A DNA stretch of 64,000 nucleotides from Protea cynaroides (GCA_028583415.1 CM053265.1:20220830-20284829), one strand, 5' to 3'; numbered from the stretch's first letter, positions 46,565 through 59,497 are shown. Numbers and translations: made by a program. The notes: generated by a model from the sequence alone, not told the origin.

Positions 46565-47380
46565 TAAAGGGTGAAGAAGACTAGGGGCTGAATGCCTCTT
46601 CCATTTTAACATGATCTGGGAGATGATGATTGAACCTGCCTAGGGGTTAAACCTTTCTTCAGTTCTGAGATGAACCAAAAATGGTGGTTGAATTTAGGGC
46701 TGAATATTTCTTTGATTCTGAGATAAACTGGATGTGATTGAATCTGCCTAGGGGCTGAATCTTTCCTTAATTCAAAAGTGAATTAGGAAGGGTGATTGGA
46801 CTTACCTAGGGACTAAATCTCTCCTTAAATCTGAGGTGAATCGAGAACGGTGAATGGATTTTCCGAGGGATTGAAATTCTCCTTAATTCAGAGGTGAATG
46901 GAGAATGGTGATTTGATTTGCCTAGGGGCTAAATCTCTCCTTAATTCTGAGATGAATCGAAAACTATGTTTGGATTTGCCTAGAGGTTGAATCTTTCCTT
47001 AATTTTGAGATGAATCGAGAACTATGATTGGATTTGCCTAGGGGCTGAATCTTTCCTTAATTCTGAAGTAAATCGAGAACTATGATTGGATTTGCCTAGG
47101 GACATAATCTTTCCTTAATTCTGAGGTACATTGAAAACTATGATTGGATTTGCCCAGGGGCTGAATCTTTCCTTAATTCTGAGGTATATTGAGAATTATG
47201 ATTGGATCTGCCTAGGGACTGAATCTTTCCTTAGTTCTGAGGTACATTGAGAACTATGATTGGATTTGCCTAGGGGTTGAATCTTTCCTTAATTATGAGA
47301 TGAATTGAGAACAGTGATTGGATTTGCCTAGGGGCTAAAACTTTCCTTGATCATGAGATGAACTGAATATGATATTTGAG
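46565..47380. repeat. Tandem repeat, unit about 58-60 bp, about 12 copies
   Basis: Unit GGGGCTGAATCTTTCCTTAA, TTCTGAGGTGAATCGAGAAC, TATGATTGGATTTGCCTA. The first copies are more degenerate and appear related to the 88-bp unit. Confidence 0.88.
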
Positions 47381-48735
47381 TAGGCACAGGGACTAACTGT
47401 ACAGGAATATTGTAAACTTTTTTAGGTATAGGTGCTTGTCACTGCCTAAACTGAATGCTCTATTGGACCAGATTGGCTGAGTTACTAATTTTGTTCCCAA
47501 ATATGGTTGCCTCATTTCTTACAAAATTTGATGTTCAATCAAGATCTAGATTCATGGCTTCCATTGATTCATTTAGAAAGATAACATGGATGGATCTCAA
47601 AGTGGGAGATCAAGACAATTCCCTAGTTGTAGGGGCCTCTCACCCTAAAAGGGTAGATATGATTGCAGTTTGATTCTCTTTTATAAAGGCATTGAAATCC
47701 AATGGAGAAATATCAAGATTCTAGACATCTAGAGGGATGGAAGAAGTTACATGCACAATCAAAGATGACTTAACCAAACAAAGTTAGCTCCCTCATAAGG
47801 GCGATTGCGTGAACATTATCCAAGTCAATTTAGTTGAATTTGGTTAAGCCATGTGTTCCTTCTTGGGACCTCGTGATTCCAAAATGGATAATTAGTGGTA
47901 CCAAAGTCTGGCCACTTGGGTTACCGAATTCAATGAAATTGAAATGGATATATTAATCCTTTGTCCTTATTAGGGATGGTTAGCAAAAGTGGTTCATGGA
48001 GGAACAAACTAGCAAATATCTTCTTGACCATGACATCTATGTCTTGACAGGGATTTTCTGCTCGTTTTTCAAAGTCGATGTGTTAACAATGAGAGATTCG
48101 ACACATCGAGCTTACTTAATGGAGGGTGTATAGTGACCATCTACTATGATGTAGAACAAGTGTATACATACCTCATACTCCTAATGGGTGAGAGTTCAAG
48201 ATGCTCATCGTGTAGATTCTAACATGTTGACCAATCGAGGACAAAAACGAATAAAATTTTGATGTCTCGAACATGGACGTCATGGTTAAGCAGATTTTAC
48301 TGGGTCGGTTCAAGGATGAACCAAAAATAGCAAACATTTGGCTACAATCTGGGTTAGGACAGAAAAGGCCACCTTGACAAGGACGGGGTAACCTATCACC
48401 GAATGCACGATGAATAATGGGCCCCCAATCCTTTTATATACTATGTTGTAAGGATCCAAGCAACGTGGAGTAGCATAACGCATTCTCAGGCGGACCCAAG
48501 AAACGATCGTTAGAGGCTGCTCGCTGGTCGTGGTCTCACAAAGTACAGGCCAAGGTTGTGTGTTTCGCCTAGTGGGCTGCCCCATATGCATGCGACCTGG
48601 TTCGGCTACTCGCACGAATGTGTGACTGAACCCATTCCCCCCAAAGAAATATTATATAAGCATAAATATAATATCCTAAAATCTAGCATTCAATTCATAC
48701 AAGGAAAGTTTTCATTTAAGAGTTTGACATTTATA
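47381..48735 (-). other. Leader-side interior of element D with a TATA-like box
   Basis: No recognisable gene. The minus strand has TAGTATATAAAAGGATTGGG at about 48428-48447, a good core-promoter TATA, some 300 nt inside the primer site; a 101-codon minus frame (48310-48615) spans it without known motifs. Confidence 0.4.
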
Positions 48736-48753
48736 TCCCCAGTGAAGTCGCCA
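48736..48753 (-). other. Primer binding site of element D (TGGCGAC type)
   Basis: The minus strand reads TGGCGACTTCACTGGGGA, one base from the LTR terminus at 48755. This matches, from memory, the Arg-tRNA-type primer sites of Tat/Ogre elements. Confidence 0.75.
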
Positions 48754-49189
48754 CTGTGAGGACAAAGATGGAAATCTTGGAAATCCCCACCTAGATTAAG
48801 GTCTAGGACCTTGGAAAATGTAAAATCTCATCCTAAGGTAAGACTTTGATTGACTCATGACCCTTAGATTGGATTTTTGGTCCATCAAAGATTGGGTAAG
48901 CGTTAGGTTACGGTTATGGGAAGGGGTTAGGCACCCAAACCGTCCGATCGAAATTGGTCTCCTATGCCTTTCCTATGCTAGACTCTATCTGTTAAACCAA
49001 ACCAAACCAAGTGGTTTGATATCATTGAACCGAATCTGTATCCATCAGATTGCCTACGTATTATAGAATTATTCTGAAAATCAGGTTCACCATCGTAGTT
49101 CAGGTGTGATTAAAGTTTATGACTGTGATTTATGCTTGTGCATGATTAAGTTCATTGTTTAAGTTGAAGTTTATGCTTGAAAGGTTGAG

Positions 49190-49640
49190 AAACCCTATGG
49201 GTTAGGATCTGGATAGTCCATGTGGACTGATAGATAGTCCTAGTGGATCTAAGAATAAACCTATTTGGGTCAAAATATGGATAACCCTATTTGGGTCAAA
49301 ATATGGATAACCCTATTTGGGTCAAAATATGGATAACCCTATTCGGGTCAAAATATGGATAACCCTATTTGGGTCAAAATGTGGATGGATATCCTAGTGG
49401 ATCTATGGATAGTTCGAGTGGACTAACGTGTGGATAACCTTATCTGGGTCGGAATGTGGATAACCCTATTTGGGTTGGAATGTGGATAACCCTATTTGGG
49501 TCAAAATATGGATGACCCTATTTGGGTCAAAATATGGATGACCCTATTTGGGTCAAAATGTGGATAAATATCCTAGTGGATCTATGAATAGTCCAAGTGA
49601 ACTAAGGTTTGGATCTAAATTTGGATTTCTCCCAAATAGC
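49190..49640. repeat. Tandem repeat, unit 26 bp, about 10 copies
   Basis: Unit GGATAACCCTATTTGGGTCA then AAATAT, interleaved with GGATATCCTAGTGGATCTAT blocks. The pair returns at 49690-49760. Confidence 0.88.
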
Positions 49641-49834
49641 CTATGTATCCTAGGGTTTGCCCTAGGAATCAGAATCCACGTAGTTCGAAATGATGGGTGG
49701 ATATCCTAGTGGATCTATGGATAGTCCGAGTGGACTAAGGTATGGATCCGAATTTGAGATTCTCCCAAATCCCAAATAGCCTACGTATCCTAGGGTTTGC
49801 CCTAGGAATCAGAATCCACGTAGTTCAGGCCGAT

Positions 49835-49990
49835 AACCTGTTCTAGGTTAATGATTGAGAACCTATTCTAGGTTTAGGGTTGAGAACCTGTTCTAGGTTT
49901 AGGGTTTAGAACCTATTCTAGGTTTAGGGTTGAAAACCTATTCTAGGTTTAGGATTGAGAACCTAGTCTAGGTTTAGGGTTTACTGAGAG
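49835..49990. repeat. Tandem repeat, unit 25 bp, 6 copies, telobox-like
   Basis: Unit GAGAACCTATTCTAGGTTTA then GGGTT. Each copy ends in TTTAGGGTT, the plant telobox sequence. Confidence 0.85.
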
Positions 49991-51919
49991 GTGAAAATCG
50001 TCCTGAATTACCCTTTTCATCCTAAGTTCTAATTTTGGAAGGTTTGGCAAAGCATTCTCTTTCTTTAATAAGGTTTTTTTTTATTTCCATTATACCCTTC
50101 CCAAGAATGTGGGTGCCTAAATGCACGTCCCCACACCTAATATGTTTGCTAGTGTACAGATATGACAGTTCGACTAGGGTGCAGCATAAATTAAGTTATT
50201 TCCATAAATAGAATATTCTAAGCATGACATATATGATATTTATGGTAACTATCACAACATATAGTAAGATTATGAAAATATCCCTAATATGGCATGCATT
50301 GCAAATAAGACAAGAACCTAATATGGTAAGATCTAATATGCTAATCTAAGCATGAAAAGACCTAATATGGCAAGATCTAATATGCATCTATATATCAATA
50401 TGGTAAGTACCAATCATAGAATGCATATCAAAAAAAGAAAAAATTTTATATGCTATTTTCTAAGCATAGTAAGGCTTAAAAATGATAAGAAATTAAGATT
50501 TTGCTAAATATGATAAAAAAAAATTTATTTATTTTACCAAATATAGCAACATATGCAATATGGTAAATAAGGTATGCAAAATCCAAACAAAGCATATGAA
50601 TGCTCCAAATATAGCCATTTATCCAAATATGACAGAATTTACTCAAACAACCAATTTGCATGTTACAATGAATGAGACATCAATGAAACCTTTTTTTTTG
50701 AAAAGTGAAAAATTATTAAAAAATATATGTTCAATGTTTTTTGAAAAATTATAATTTTTATGAAGACATTTGGAAAGATTAATGACTCAAAACTACCAAA
50801 ATTGTGACACAAGGTTTCAGATAATGGACAAAACTATAAACTGCATTCAGATTTTGTCACATTACACAAGAATGACCATAAGTAGGTCTTTTAAAACTCA
50901 AATCAAGCTCAATTTTTTTTATAAAAAGATGACTTAATATATTATATTTCATATGAAGGAGTTGAATCCCAACAAAGAGCAAAAATAGGTCAAAGATATG
51001 CCCTAAGACCAGACATATGCATTGGTCAAATCTGTTCCAGATTTTTGACCAGTTGCACCATAAATTCCAAATAAAATCTTATACTTAATGAAAATTAAAT
51101 ACAGATATATGTCTATGTAGATAACTGTCTGATATAAAATTTCATCAAGAAAAACAAGTTAAAACAGTATATTTTCTTTGTAAAAAATGATTCTTTTCAA
51201 TCATGCAAATCATTACATCATGACAGATTCAAAATCAGAGCACTATGCACTTAAAAATTGATATCAATTCAATAAAAAATTAAAAAAATATGAAACTAAT
51301 GCCATTTTTTAGAAGACTTTCATGTCTAAATATTTCATGTGAAGTGGATTTTCTGATTATGGCCATAAGACCCTTGTCTAGAGACTTTTTGATGGAAGAT
51401 TGCATTAAATCAGAGTAAAACAGCAATGTCAAAGACAAATTTTTTGATGTATTTTTCCAATTCCAAATGGAACGAAATTTTTAGGGTAGTATTCTAACAT
51501 ATCAGAGAGACTCCCATGGAAAATTGGGCTTCAAAATCAAAGAAAAAATACATGTGATGTACGTCCTAAGTTTGAATCTTACATCTAGAAATTTCAGATT
51601 AGAAAACCACTTTATGAAATTTGCAAAAAACATCAAACATCATCACATATCATTCAAAACTTCATCATTGAATAGCTTACACAAATTATCATTCATAAAA
51701 AATTATAGACATGGGCATCCTAACATTAAAAAGCATGTAATAGAGCATTCCTGATTGAGATTTTATGAAAATTAGCCTTTTTAAAGCAAAATTGACATTC
51801 GAGCATTCTAACGACCTCTAAATTTGTTTAGAGTACTAACATTGTGCTTGAATCAAGCGAAACCATCAATGTAGGATGATTGGAGGTCGTATCAAGCTCT
51901 TTGAATGCGATCCCTCCTT

Positions 51920-52860
51920 CTCTTCTTTCTCTCACGTTTTCTAGAGTAGAAAACGTCTCTCCTCTCTCTCTTTCTTCTCTTTCTCTCTCCCTCTCTCACG
52001 TTTTTTTCTCTCTTACCCATGTTCTCTCTCTCCTTGTGGTCTGAAAAAGAAGCCCCCCTCTCTTCTCTTGGCCTATTTATGTTTTTCCTCTCCTCTTCTA
52101 GAAGATCCTTCTTTCATTTTCTTCTTTTTTCTAGATTTTTTTTTTCTTTTTTTTCTTTTTTTCTTTTTTTTCTTTTTTTTCTTCTCTTCCTTCCCTTTTC
52201 TCTTCTCCCTCTCTCTTCCATATGTTTTTTCCTCTCCTTGTTCTAGAAAATCCTCTCATTTTCTTTCCTTCTTCTCTCTTCCTTCTTTTTCTTCTTTTTC
52301 TTCTAGAAAATCCTTTCTTTTTAATTTTTTTTCTTTCTTCTCTCTCCCACATTTTTTCTCCTTACTTTCTTTCTTTTTTCTCCTTCTTCTTTTAGAAAAT
52401 CCCTTCTCTCTTTCCTTTCTCTCTTTCATTCTTCTAGAAAATTCCTTCTCTCTATCCTTTCTTTCTTCTTTCCTTTTCTTCTTCCTTCCTTTCCTTCCTT
52501 TTTTTTTCTTTCTCCCTTTCTCTTTCACATTTTCTTTCTAGAAAATGTGAAAGAGATTTTATTTCTCTTTCTTTTTTTTTTCTTCTTTTTTTCTTTTTTC
52601 TTTCCTTCCTCTTTCCTTCCTTTTTTTTCTTTCTCCCTCTCTCTTTCACGTTTTCTTTCTAGAAAATGTGAAAGAGATTTTATTTCTCTTTCCTTTTTTC
52701 TTTTTTCTTTTTCTTCTTTTTTTCTTTTTTTCTTTCCTTCCTTTTTTCTTTTTTCATTCTCCCTCTCTCTTTCACATTTTCTTTTTAGAAAACGTGAAAG
52801 AGATTTTATTTCTCTTTCCTTTTTCTTTCTCCCATTCTCTTTCCCACTGCCTCTCTTTCC
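51920..52860. repeat. Pyrimidine-rich block with repeated hairpins
   Basis: Nearly pure C/T on the plus strand. Three units about 121 bp apart carry a long inverted repeat, CTCTTTCACATTTTC ... GAAAATGTGAAAGAG, centred on TTTCTA at about 52537, 52658 and 52783. A looser version, CTCTCACGTTTTC ... GAAAACGTCTCTC, lies at about 51930-51962. The long F/S-rich and K/E-rich frames here are artefacts. Confidence 0.8.
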
Positions 52861-52869
52861 TCTCTCTGT

Positions 52870-52990
<121 letters not shown>

Positions 52991-54104
52991 CATTATACAC
53001 ATATAAAAGAAATGCATGCATATGGACTGACATAACTTAGTCTGGATTGGTCTGAGCTGGGTCGGGCTAAGTTAGACTAAGCTGGATTAAGCTGATTTGG
53101 ACTAAGGTTGACATTTGATAGTCCATTTCTGTCATCCTTCCATATGGAATTTTTCGATAGCATCTATTCTAAATTTTCTGCTTTCACTTTGTAGAACATT
53201 AAAAATGAAGAATATTGGAACTTGAATCACTTCATTTGGAAATAAAATGGTCAACTTATGAATTTCTAAGTTTAAGCAAGCCAATTATCGATAATTTGAC
53301 TGATCATTCTGCATGGGATCCTTCAGAGACTTCTATCGAAAATCCTTTACGTCCACTTTGTAGAGTAGTGAAAATGGAACATAATGAAACTGAAATTACA
53401 TGATTTGGATATGAGGTGACCAAAATATGAATTTTCAAAGATTAAATAACCATTTCCATGTGTAATTTTGCATGGGACCCTTCGGAGACTTCTACCTGAG
53501 ATTTTTTACGTCTATTTTGTAGAACATTACAAATGAAGAATAATGGCATTGGAATCATCTGAATCCAACGTAGAATGACAAAGATATGAAGTTTTGAAGT
53601 TCTAATGATAATTTTGCATGAAAGCTTGCATGGGGTTCACTGGTGATTTCTACTTGGGATTTTTCACGTCCACTTTGAAGAGGACTGAAAATAAGGAATA
53701 TTGGCCTTTGAATAATCTGATTCCGATATCAGATGACCAAGATATGATATCTTGAAGTTTGAATGATAATGCATGCATCATACGATAATTACGTAAATAC
53801 CCTTGCACTTTCAAATTGCGATATCTTCCTTGTTTGACCTCAGAATTTGATGATTCCGATCTCATTTCGAAGATAATTTCACGATCTATACATCCAAGTA
53901 GGTAATATCCTATGACCCTGCTGTGGGGTTCATTAGAGAATCACAAACCTTTGGGTTAAAGGCTAGAAACCTGCCATGTTGGTTCACTTATGCTGAGGGT
54001 GGCAAAAATGAGGTGCTTACACCATCCTCCTTTGGTTATTCTTAAGTTACAAATGAAAAACATCGAACTCAAAGCTGCATCCTTCAAAAACATAGAAAAT
54101 GTGA

Positions 54105-54539
54105 CTGAAGGATCCAAAAAAATTAATTGAACAAGCTAATTATACAAACCAATTTTTCCAAACCATCGGTTCACAATTAAACCAATTAGGAAACAATTTT
54201 CAAACTATTCCAACTAAGGTCCCTACCACATCAACAAAACCTGCACTTCCCATTACCAGTTCAAAACTGTTATTCACCCCTTTTTCTTTATCCAATAAAT
54301 CCCTTCGAGAATTTAGTCAAATAGAATTATTCAATCAAATTGATAAGAGTGAACTCTTAAAACAAATAGATCAAAAGCTCAAATCTATGATTAGATTGAA
54401 GATCTACAAATTTGATAGGTTTAATGGATTTGAAATTATTGAGGAAGTTGTTAATTTATTTATTGGTTATTTGGGATATGTCAAACACAGAGTTTATATT
54501 AGAGTGTTACTATGTTCTAAAATTTTTTTAGTGTTTTGA
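54105..54539 (+). pseudogene. Open frame fragment, possible caulimovirid polyprotein piece
   Basis: 144 codons without stop and without a required ATG, in AT-rich DNA. The composition is Gln/Asn/Ser/Lys-rich with an acidic-basic segment containing LREFSQIELFNQIDKSELL. No domain recognised. It lies on the opposite strand to the other frames of the patch, which suggests inversion. Confidence 0.3.
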
Positions 54540-55266
54540 GAAGATTTAGAATTGGTATTGGAAACTATACTGGCAGATTCCTTGTTTGGGTTATCAGGAG
54601 TTTGGGATATCTTAGACTTAAGGTTTATAAGTTTTGGTGAAATTTTTTTAATAATTTGAGATGGATTAAAACTAGAAGTTTAGATAAATTTTTTTACTGG
54701 AATATCTTTTTGCACATCAAGTAATTGGGACAAGTCAGAAATAGATTTATATTAAGTTTATTATCTGAAGGATCTTCAGGTTTAGAAGATAGATCAAATA
54801 CAATTGCTGTCATGTGACTAGCAGACTCTTGATTGTTCAAAGTTTGAGTTTCTTTAATATTTAGATTTACAAGGTATTTGTATATTTGATTTAAAAATTC
54901 TAATTGATCTTGAATAATTTTAGTGATAAAAGAATGGAATAAAATATGTGAAAATGGATAATGGATATTATAGATTTAATTATAATTATCTAAAAATACA
55001 TAAAATGAGATGTTCATTTTCAATCGATTTATACAATCATACCAATTTTGTTTATTATTTTGTTGCTCATTTGTTGAGAAATGGTTAAAAAACCATTATC
55101 ATTTTGTTTTATTTTGGAGAAGATCAAAATCTACCCTAAGCTTGGGTTTATCAATTTGAAATAGTGGTGGTAAATATTCTGTTTGATAACCGCAATTACT
55201 AATAAATGTACTAGGTCCTTTATCATAAATAGATCTAGAAGACATCGACCTAAATAATTGACTCAT
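54540..55266 (-). pseudogene. Broken minus-strand frame downstream of the primer-like site
   Basis: An ATG at 55264-55266 opens a 55-codon frame ending at 55099. The coding-like composition continues in shifted frames to about 54540, with an Asn/Ser/Lys-rich segment. This would be the first ORF after the leader in a caulimovirid layout. No recognised domain; broken by several shifts and stops. Confidence 0.3.
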
Positions 55267-55504
55267 ATTGAATCTAGTGTTTTATATTTTAAGAGGTATT
55301 TTACTCTTACCTGCTGGATTCCGAATAATAATCAAGACTAGTCTTAATACAGGCTCATTGTGACTTCGGGACTTACACTAGCCTGCCCTCTATGATCTTT
55401 TGTGCAAGTCTTACTAGTCCCCGTACACTACCGAGGTGGGGACTCGAGCAAACAACAAACAAAATATAAACATACACCTAATATTCGCCTATTTTTTCAG
55501 ACAA

Positions 55505-55519
55505 ATGGCTTTGATACCA
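55505..55519 (-). other. Met-tRNA primer-like site
   Basis: The minus strand reads TGGTATCAAAGCCAT, one mismatch to the TGGTATCAGAGCCA core used by caulimoviruses. No LTR end adjoins it, which argues for a pararetrovirus rather than an LTR element. Confidence 0.5.
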
Positions 55520-56735
55520 TAAGTGATTCAGGATTCAAAACAAAATTTATAAATGTGAAAATTAAATTTAATAAGTAAAACCAACCATGAAGGTGGTATA
55601 ACATTGTAAATTAATATTTCAAAATTCAAATGCAGATGAAATAAAGACCAGCCATGAAAGCGGTATATAAACAAAAACACTTAAATAAATTTGATAAATT
55701 GAAAGTAAAGTGCATGAAACAAATTATAATCAGAAATTTGAGATGGAGATTTGAAAGGAACTTACAAGACACTCTGAAAGAACCTTGATACAAGATTTTG
55801 ACTTTAATTACAAACTTCAGAGGAAGGTTGAACCTAAGGGGTTTGCTAAGGCAAGTTTTGATACAGAAGGGTTTGGGTGAAGGAAGGAAGAAAAATACTT
55901 TGAAGGAGCACTTAGGCCTCCTGAGTGAGTCTCTAACTTGCTTCTGGAGTTGTCTTCTGGTTTTTGCCTCTTGGTTTTGCCTCCTCGAACGAGGAGAAGT
56001 GATCCACTATTTATAACCTTGGAGAGGAGCTTTGGATGCTTGCATTGATGGTAGACAAACCCTATGATGGGTTGTCACTTTTGTTGAAAGGAGTAAGAGA
56101 CTCCAGAATGATGCTTTTGACTCCTTTTGTTTTCACTTTCTCTTTTGCTTTGATTGAGAGGAATATTTTGTTGAGAGATAAATTTACTTTGGATTCTCTT
56201 TCTTTTGTTAGGAAATGCTTTTGCTTTATGTCACTTTTGATAAAACAGACATGTGGGTGTCAATCCATGTCGGTCATTTGGCTCCGTAAATCATGGGAGT
56301 GATTTGAGTCTTCTAGAACCACACGAGGCATTCCACGTGTCGACAGACATAATTTTTTCGTTGGTTTGTCTGGGATTTGTACCATATTAGTGTGGGCCTG
56401 ATAGTGACTTGACTATCTAGACTAAGATAGTGACAGAATATGTATTTATTATGGTTATGTATTATACCCATGCCATTTGTTTGTTGACGTCATGGCTGAC
56501 GTGATTCCAACATCTCAATCTAGAATCTGATCGTTTGATTGTCACCATAGTTTCATCCTTCCATCATATTAGTAATACTGGCATCACCAATAGTGTTAAA
56601 GGAATAGGAAGATCCATAAGGAAATCCGTCATTGGTAAGAGAATCAAAAAGACTGAGTGGAACATCACTATCTCAATAATTCCAGTTGATTTGTCATCAT
56701 CTTGTTCCAACAGTTTGGTGACAGCGAGACTGGCA
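55520..56735 (-). promoter_or_regulatory. Leader/promoter-like region of the pararetrovirus-like patch
   Basis: The minus-strand TATA box GGTTATAAATAGTGG lies at about 56005-56019, some 490 nt before the primer-like site, the distance range of caulimovirid leaders. Two TGACG motifs 12 bp apart (56485-56501) resemble the as-1 enhancer, but sit about 470 bp upstream of the TATA box, further than usual. No credible gene in this stretch. Confidence 0.35.
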
Positions 56736-57197
56736 TTAATTGATTATTGCTGAAGTTTTGAGCAATTTGAGATTTGCTTGCTTTTTTTTGGGGTTGAGGG
56801 AAATGATGACTGTACGCTGGCCTTCTCCAATTATGTGGCTGTTGATGGAGGAAAATTTTCTTTTAAAATTGTTGATACATGTGGCACGAATCACTTTGGG
56901 AACTGCTTCTGTCAGGATTTTAGCAATTGGTGGAAGAATCTCATCAGATTGGACAATAATGCGAATGAATGATGTTGTTTGGATGAACTCATGGTACTGT
57001 CCATCGTGGATCCATTCTGGCTGATGTGATATGATTTTGAGATGAATTGGCCTGTCAGTGATGTTGAGCCCTTTGTTGGCATTTGTTAAGATATCGGGCA
57101 ATCCTTGGAGATCATCTGGTCCATTGGTCCAAAGGTTTTTGATGAACCCTTGCTTATAGAGCCATAACATTGCTTGTTGGGGTTGATTAGCTGCCAC
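56736..57197 (-). pseudogene. Unknown frame of 153 codons, possible terminal ORF of the pararetrovirus-like patch
   Basis: From hand translation the frame extends upstream past the ATG through SSVPRFYQCNVAANQPQQAM to a stop near 57253, then resumes on the far side, so the ATG at 57197 is probably internal. Ordinary globular composition with PDDLQGLPDILTNANKGLNI and a hydrophobic-rich centre; C-terminus Lys-rich. I do not recognise the family. Its place just ahead of a promoter-like region fits the last ORF of a circular viral genome. The reading continues into element E's LTR, which cut it. Confidence 0.4.
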
Positions 57198-57332
57198 ATT
57201 GCATTGGTAGAATCTAGGGACACTAGAGAGGGCTGGTGTAATAGTTGATGGCTAATGGATTGCAGGATTGGCGAGGTGTTGATGAAAATTTTGCCATGAT
57301 TCTTCTGATAGGATATTGTAATGGTTATGGCA

Positions 57333-59497
57333 TGTCACACCCCAATTTCGACTGAACCAGAAGTGTGAGTGAACCACCACTAAACCAATGGTCCATACCA
57401 AGATCTCAATAAGACCGTATCTACTAATACAAACCATTGCACATAACCATAATCAAAATTTAAATAAATACAGTGGAAGTCTTAAATTAAATGAACTGAG
57501 TTCTACATTGTAAGTATAGTAACCAATTATTCTCCACACCAAAACGTAAATAAAATATCTTTATACAATTTATGAATCCAACTGAAATAAAATAAAATAA
57601 AATAAACCATCCTAGAGGTACACGCAGAAATGACACTCGCATGAAGCGTCATGCTTGTCCTCCCCTGCTTGCACTTCTAAAGCAGCAACACCTCCATATA
57701 CTGGAGCGTCCACATAGTCTTCCACAGTATAACCTACATCAACATCTAAAAACATGTATATGTACAAGGGTGAGCTCAAAACTTAGCTCAGTAAGAAAAT
57801 CAGACAATGCAACAAGCAACATGCATGAGAAACATTCACATTATGGTCTGGTTTAAGTTTACAATGTGCTATAGAAAGGATTGGTGACCACCGCACCTCT
57901 ATATACGAGTATGTGAATCCGCCCAATGGATCAAACACCACTGTCATCCCACATGCACCTACCATGGAATAGGGATAGAGCTAAAGTGTTTGAATCACAC
58001 ACCGCCAACACTTCCCCTGATGCCCTACCCATACCAACACGTAAGCCTCTATTAGCAAGGGCTTGCAAACTGGGCTCACAACTAACCAATCCTATATGTC
58101 ATCACAGTAGGCTCTATCTCAGTGCAGCTTCCTACGGCATAAAGATAGGACTAGAGTATGGTGGCTAGGCCGGAGACCACAGTGCCACGTCTTCCCCCTG
58201 ATACCCTACTTGCACCAAGCAGACTAAGTCAGAAGCAATACAAAAAGGTGCTAGTGTGAGGAATGATCCCAGACCCCAGGCCCTTCTCATTCCACACACA
58301 AATGAAAACAATTACATGCCTAACAATCACCACCTATCATAGCGAGTATGCATGAATAATATAATAACTGAAAGTAAAGATGACATGTGAATATGCACAA
58401 GCAACACTCCATAGAACAATAGTTATTAACAATGTTTTACTGTTATTAGTTAATTAGGGTTTGGGTCCGATTCCCTTACCTGATGCTCCATTGCTTACTT
58501 GCTACGCGTCACCACGTCTAATTTTACTATCACAGGGTCCTACACGAAGTTAGGGTTTAATTAGAATTAGTTTCTTAGGGTTTTATGTTGGTCGAAAACC
58601 AACTGGGTCAAAATATACCCAAAACAGTGCATACCGGTCGCAGGTACCGGTCGCTGCATTGGGGGGAAATGGTGCGACCGGTATGGTCGACTGGTCCCTC
58701 CTTGACCAACTCCCGAGAGGTACTGGTCACAGTACTGGTCGCATATAGTGCAACCGGTATAGTTGACTGGTATGCCTCCAGAAGACCACCAACTTGGTGT
58801 TCATCTTCCGTCGATCACCCACTATGACTCCTAGGGGTCCTCCTATGCATTCTAGGCCTGAGCAATGAGTTAGGGTTATTTTATGTTCCATTCAAGTCCT
58901 AGTTCCTATGATTCTTCGCCTAAAATTTGAATCTAGGGTTTATCAAACAATTAGGGTTTAACGAGAATTTAGGGATTTTGATCAATACCTAGCCTTGCAT
59001 GGTATGCTAGGTATTGATCAGTCATGATCAGTCATCCATAATGTTTAACTTAGAGAGAAGTTTAAGCACTTACCGTTGGTTCTCAACTATGGTGTTCTTC
59101 GTCCAACGGAGGCTCTTCCACCTTTCTTAGCTCTTTCTCCTCTCTAAGGTTTGTGAGGATCAATCAAAGAGGATTAAGGAGGTTTAGAGGTCCTTAAATA
59201 TGCTAGATTATGTTTTAGGAAGTTTTTCTATGTTAGGAAAGTCTTTAGGATTGAGATTTGGCAAGCAGGACCCACAGAGATCCGTTTTCAGATCTAACTA
59301 GTCTGCCCGGGCAGACATTCCGATCGATCGGTATATAGACAGGTACCATAAGACCGGTATGATAATATTTCTCTGTTTTGGTCCATTTTCGTACCTGATT
59401 GTCATCCGCTCATCCCGTCTAGTTCGGTTATAATTGGAAGACCTGTTACGACATGAAATAGAGGTTTAGATCGGGTTCATGGAGTGCGGGTCTTACA
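57333..59497 (-). repeat. 3' LTR of element E (2165 bp)
   Basis: Plus strand TGTCACACCCCAATTTCG ... GTGCGGGTCTTACA. Motif array ACCGGTCGC/GCGACCGGTATGGTCGAC at 58620-58780 and a weaker one (CCGATCGATCGGTATA) at 59318-59370. The donor-like CAACG|GTAAGT is at 59073 (minus) and telobox-like AGGGTTTA motifs are at 58930-58980. Confidence 0.92.

Larger units (their letters stand above)
54022..57332. mobile_element. Decayed, rearranged endogenous pararetrovirus-like patch (tentative)
   Basis: Not LTR-bounded. The clues are a Met-tRNA primer-like site on the minus strand at 55505-55519, coding-like frames on both strands, and a minus-strand core promoter upstream of the primer site. Caulimovirids use this primer and their plant-genome copies are typically shuffled fragments. 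I do not see the RT or movement-protein signatures that would settle it. Element E is inserted into its right end. Confidence 0.4.

Noticed and set aside
39083..47380. Regular direct repeats that could suggest a CRISPR-like array
   Set aside because: Units are contiguous and diverged with no unique spacers, in a plant retrotransposon.
56485..56501. as-1 enhancer as proof of a 35S-like promoter
   Set aside because: Two TGACG motifs are present but about 470 bp from the TATA box; suggestive only, so not annotated separately.
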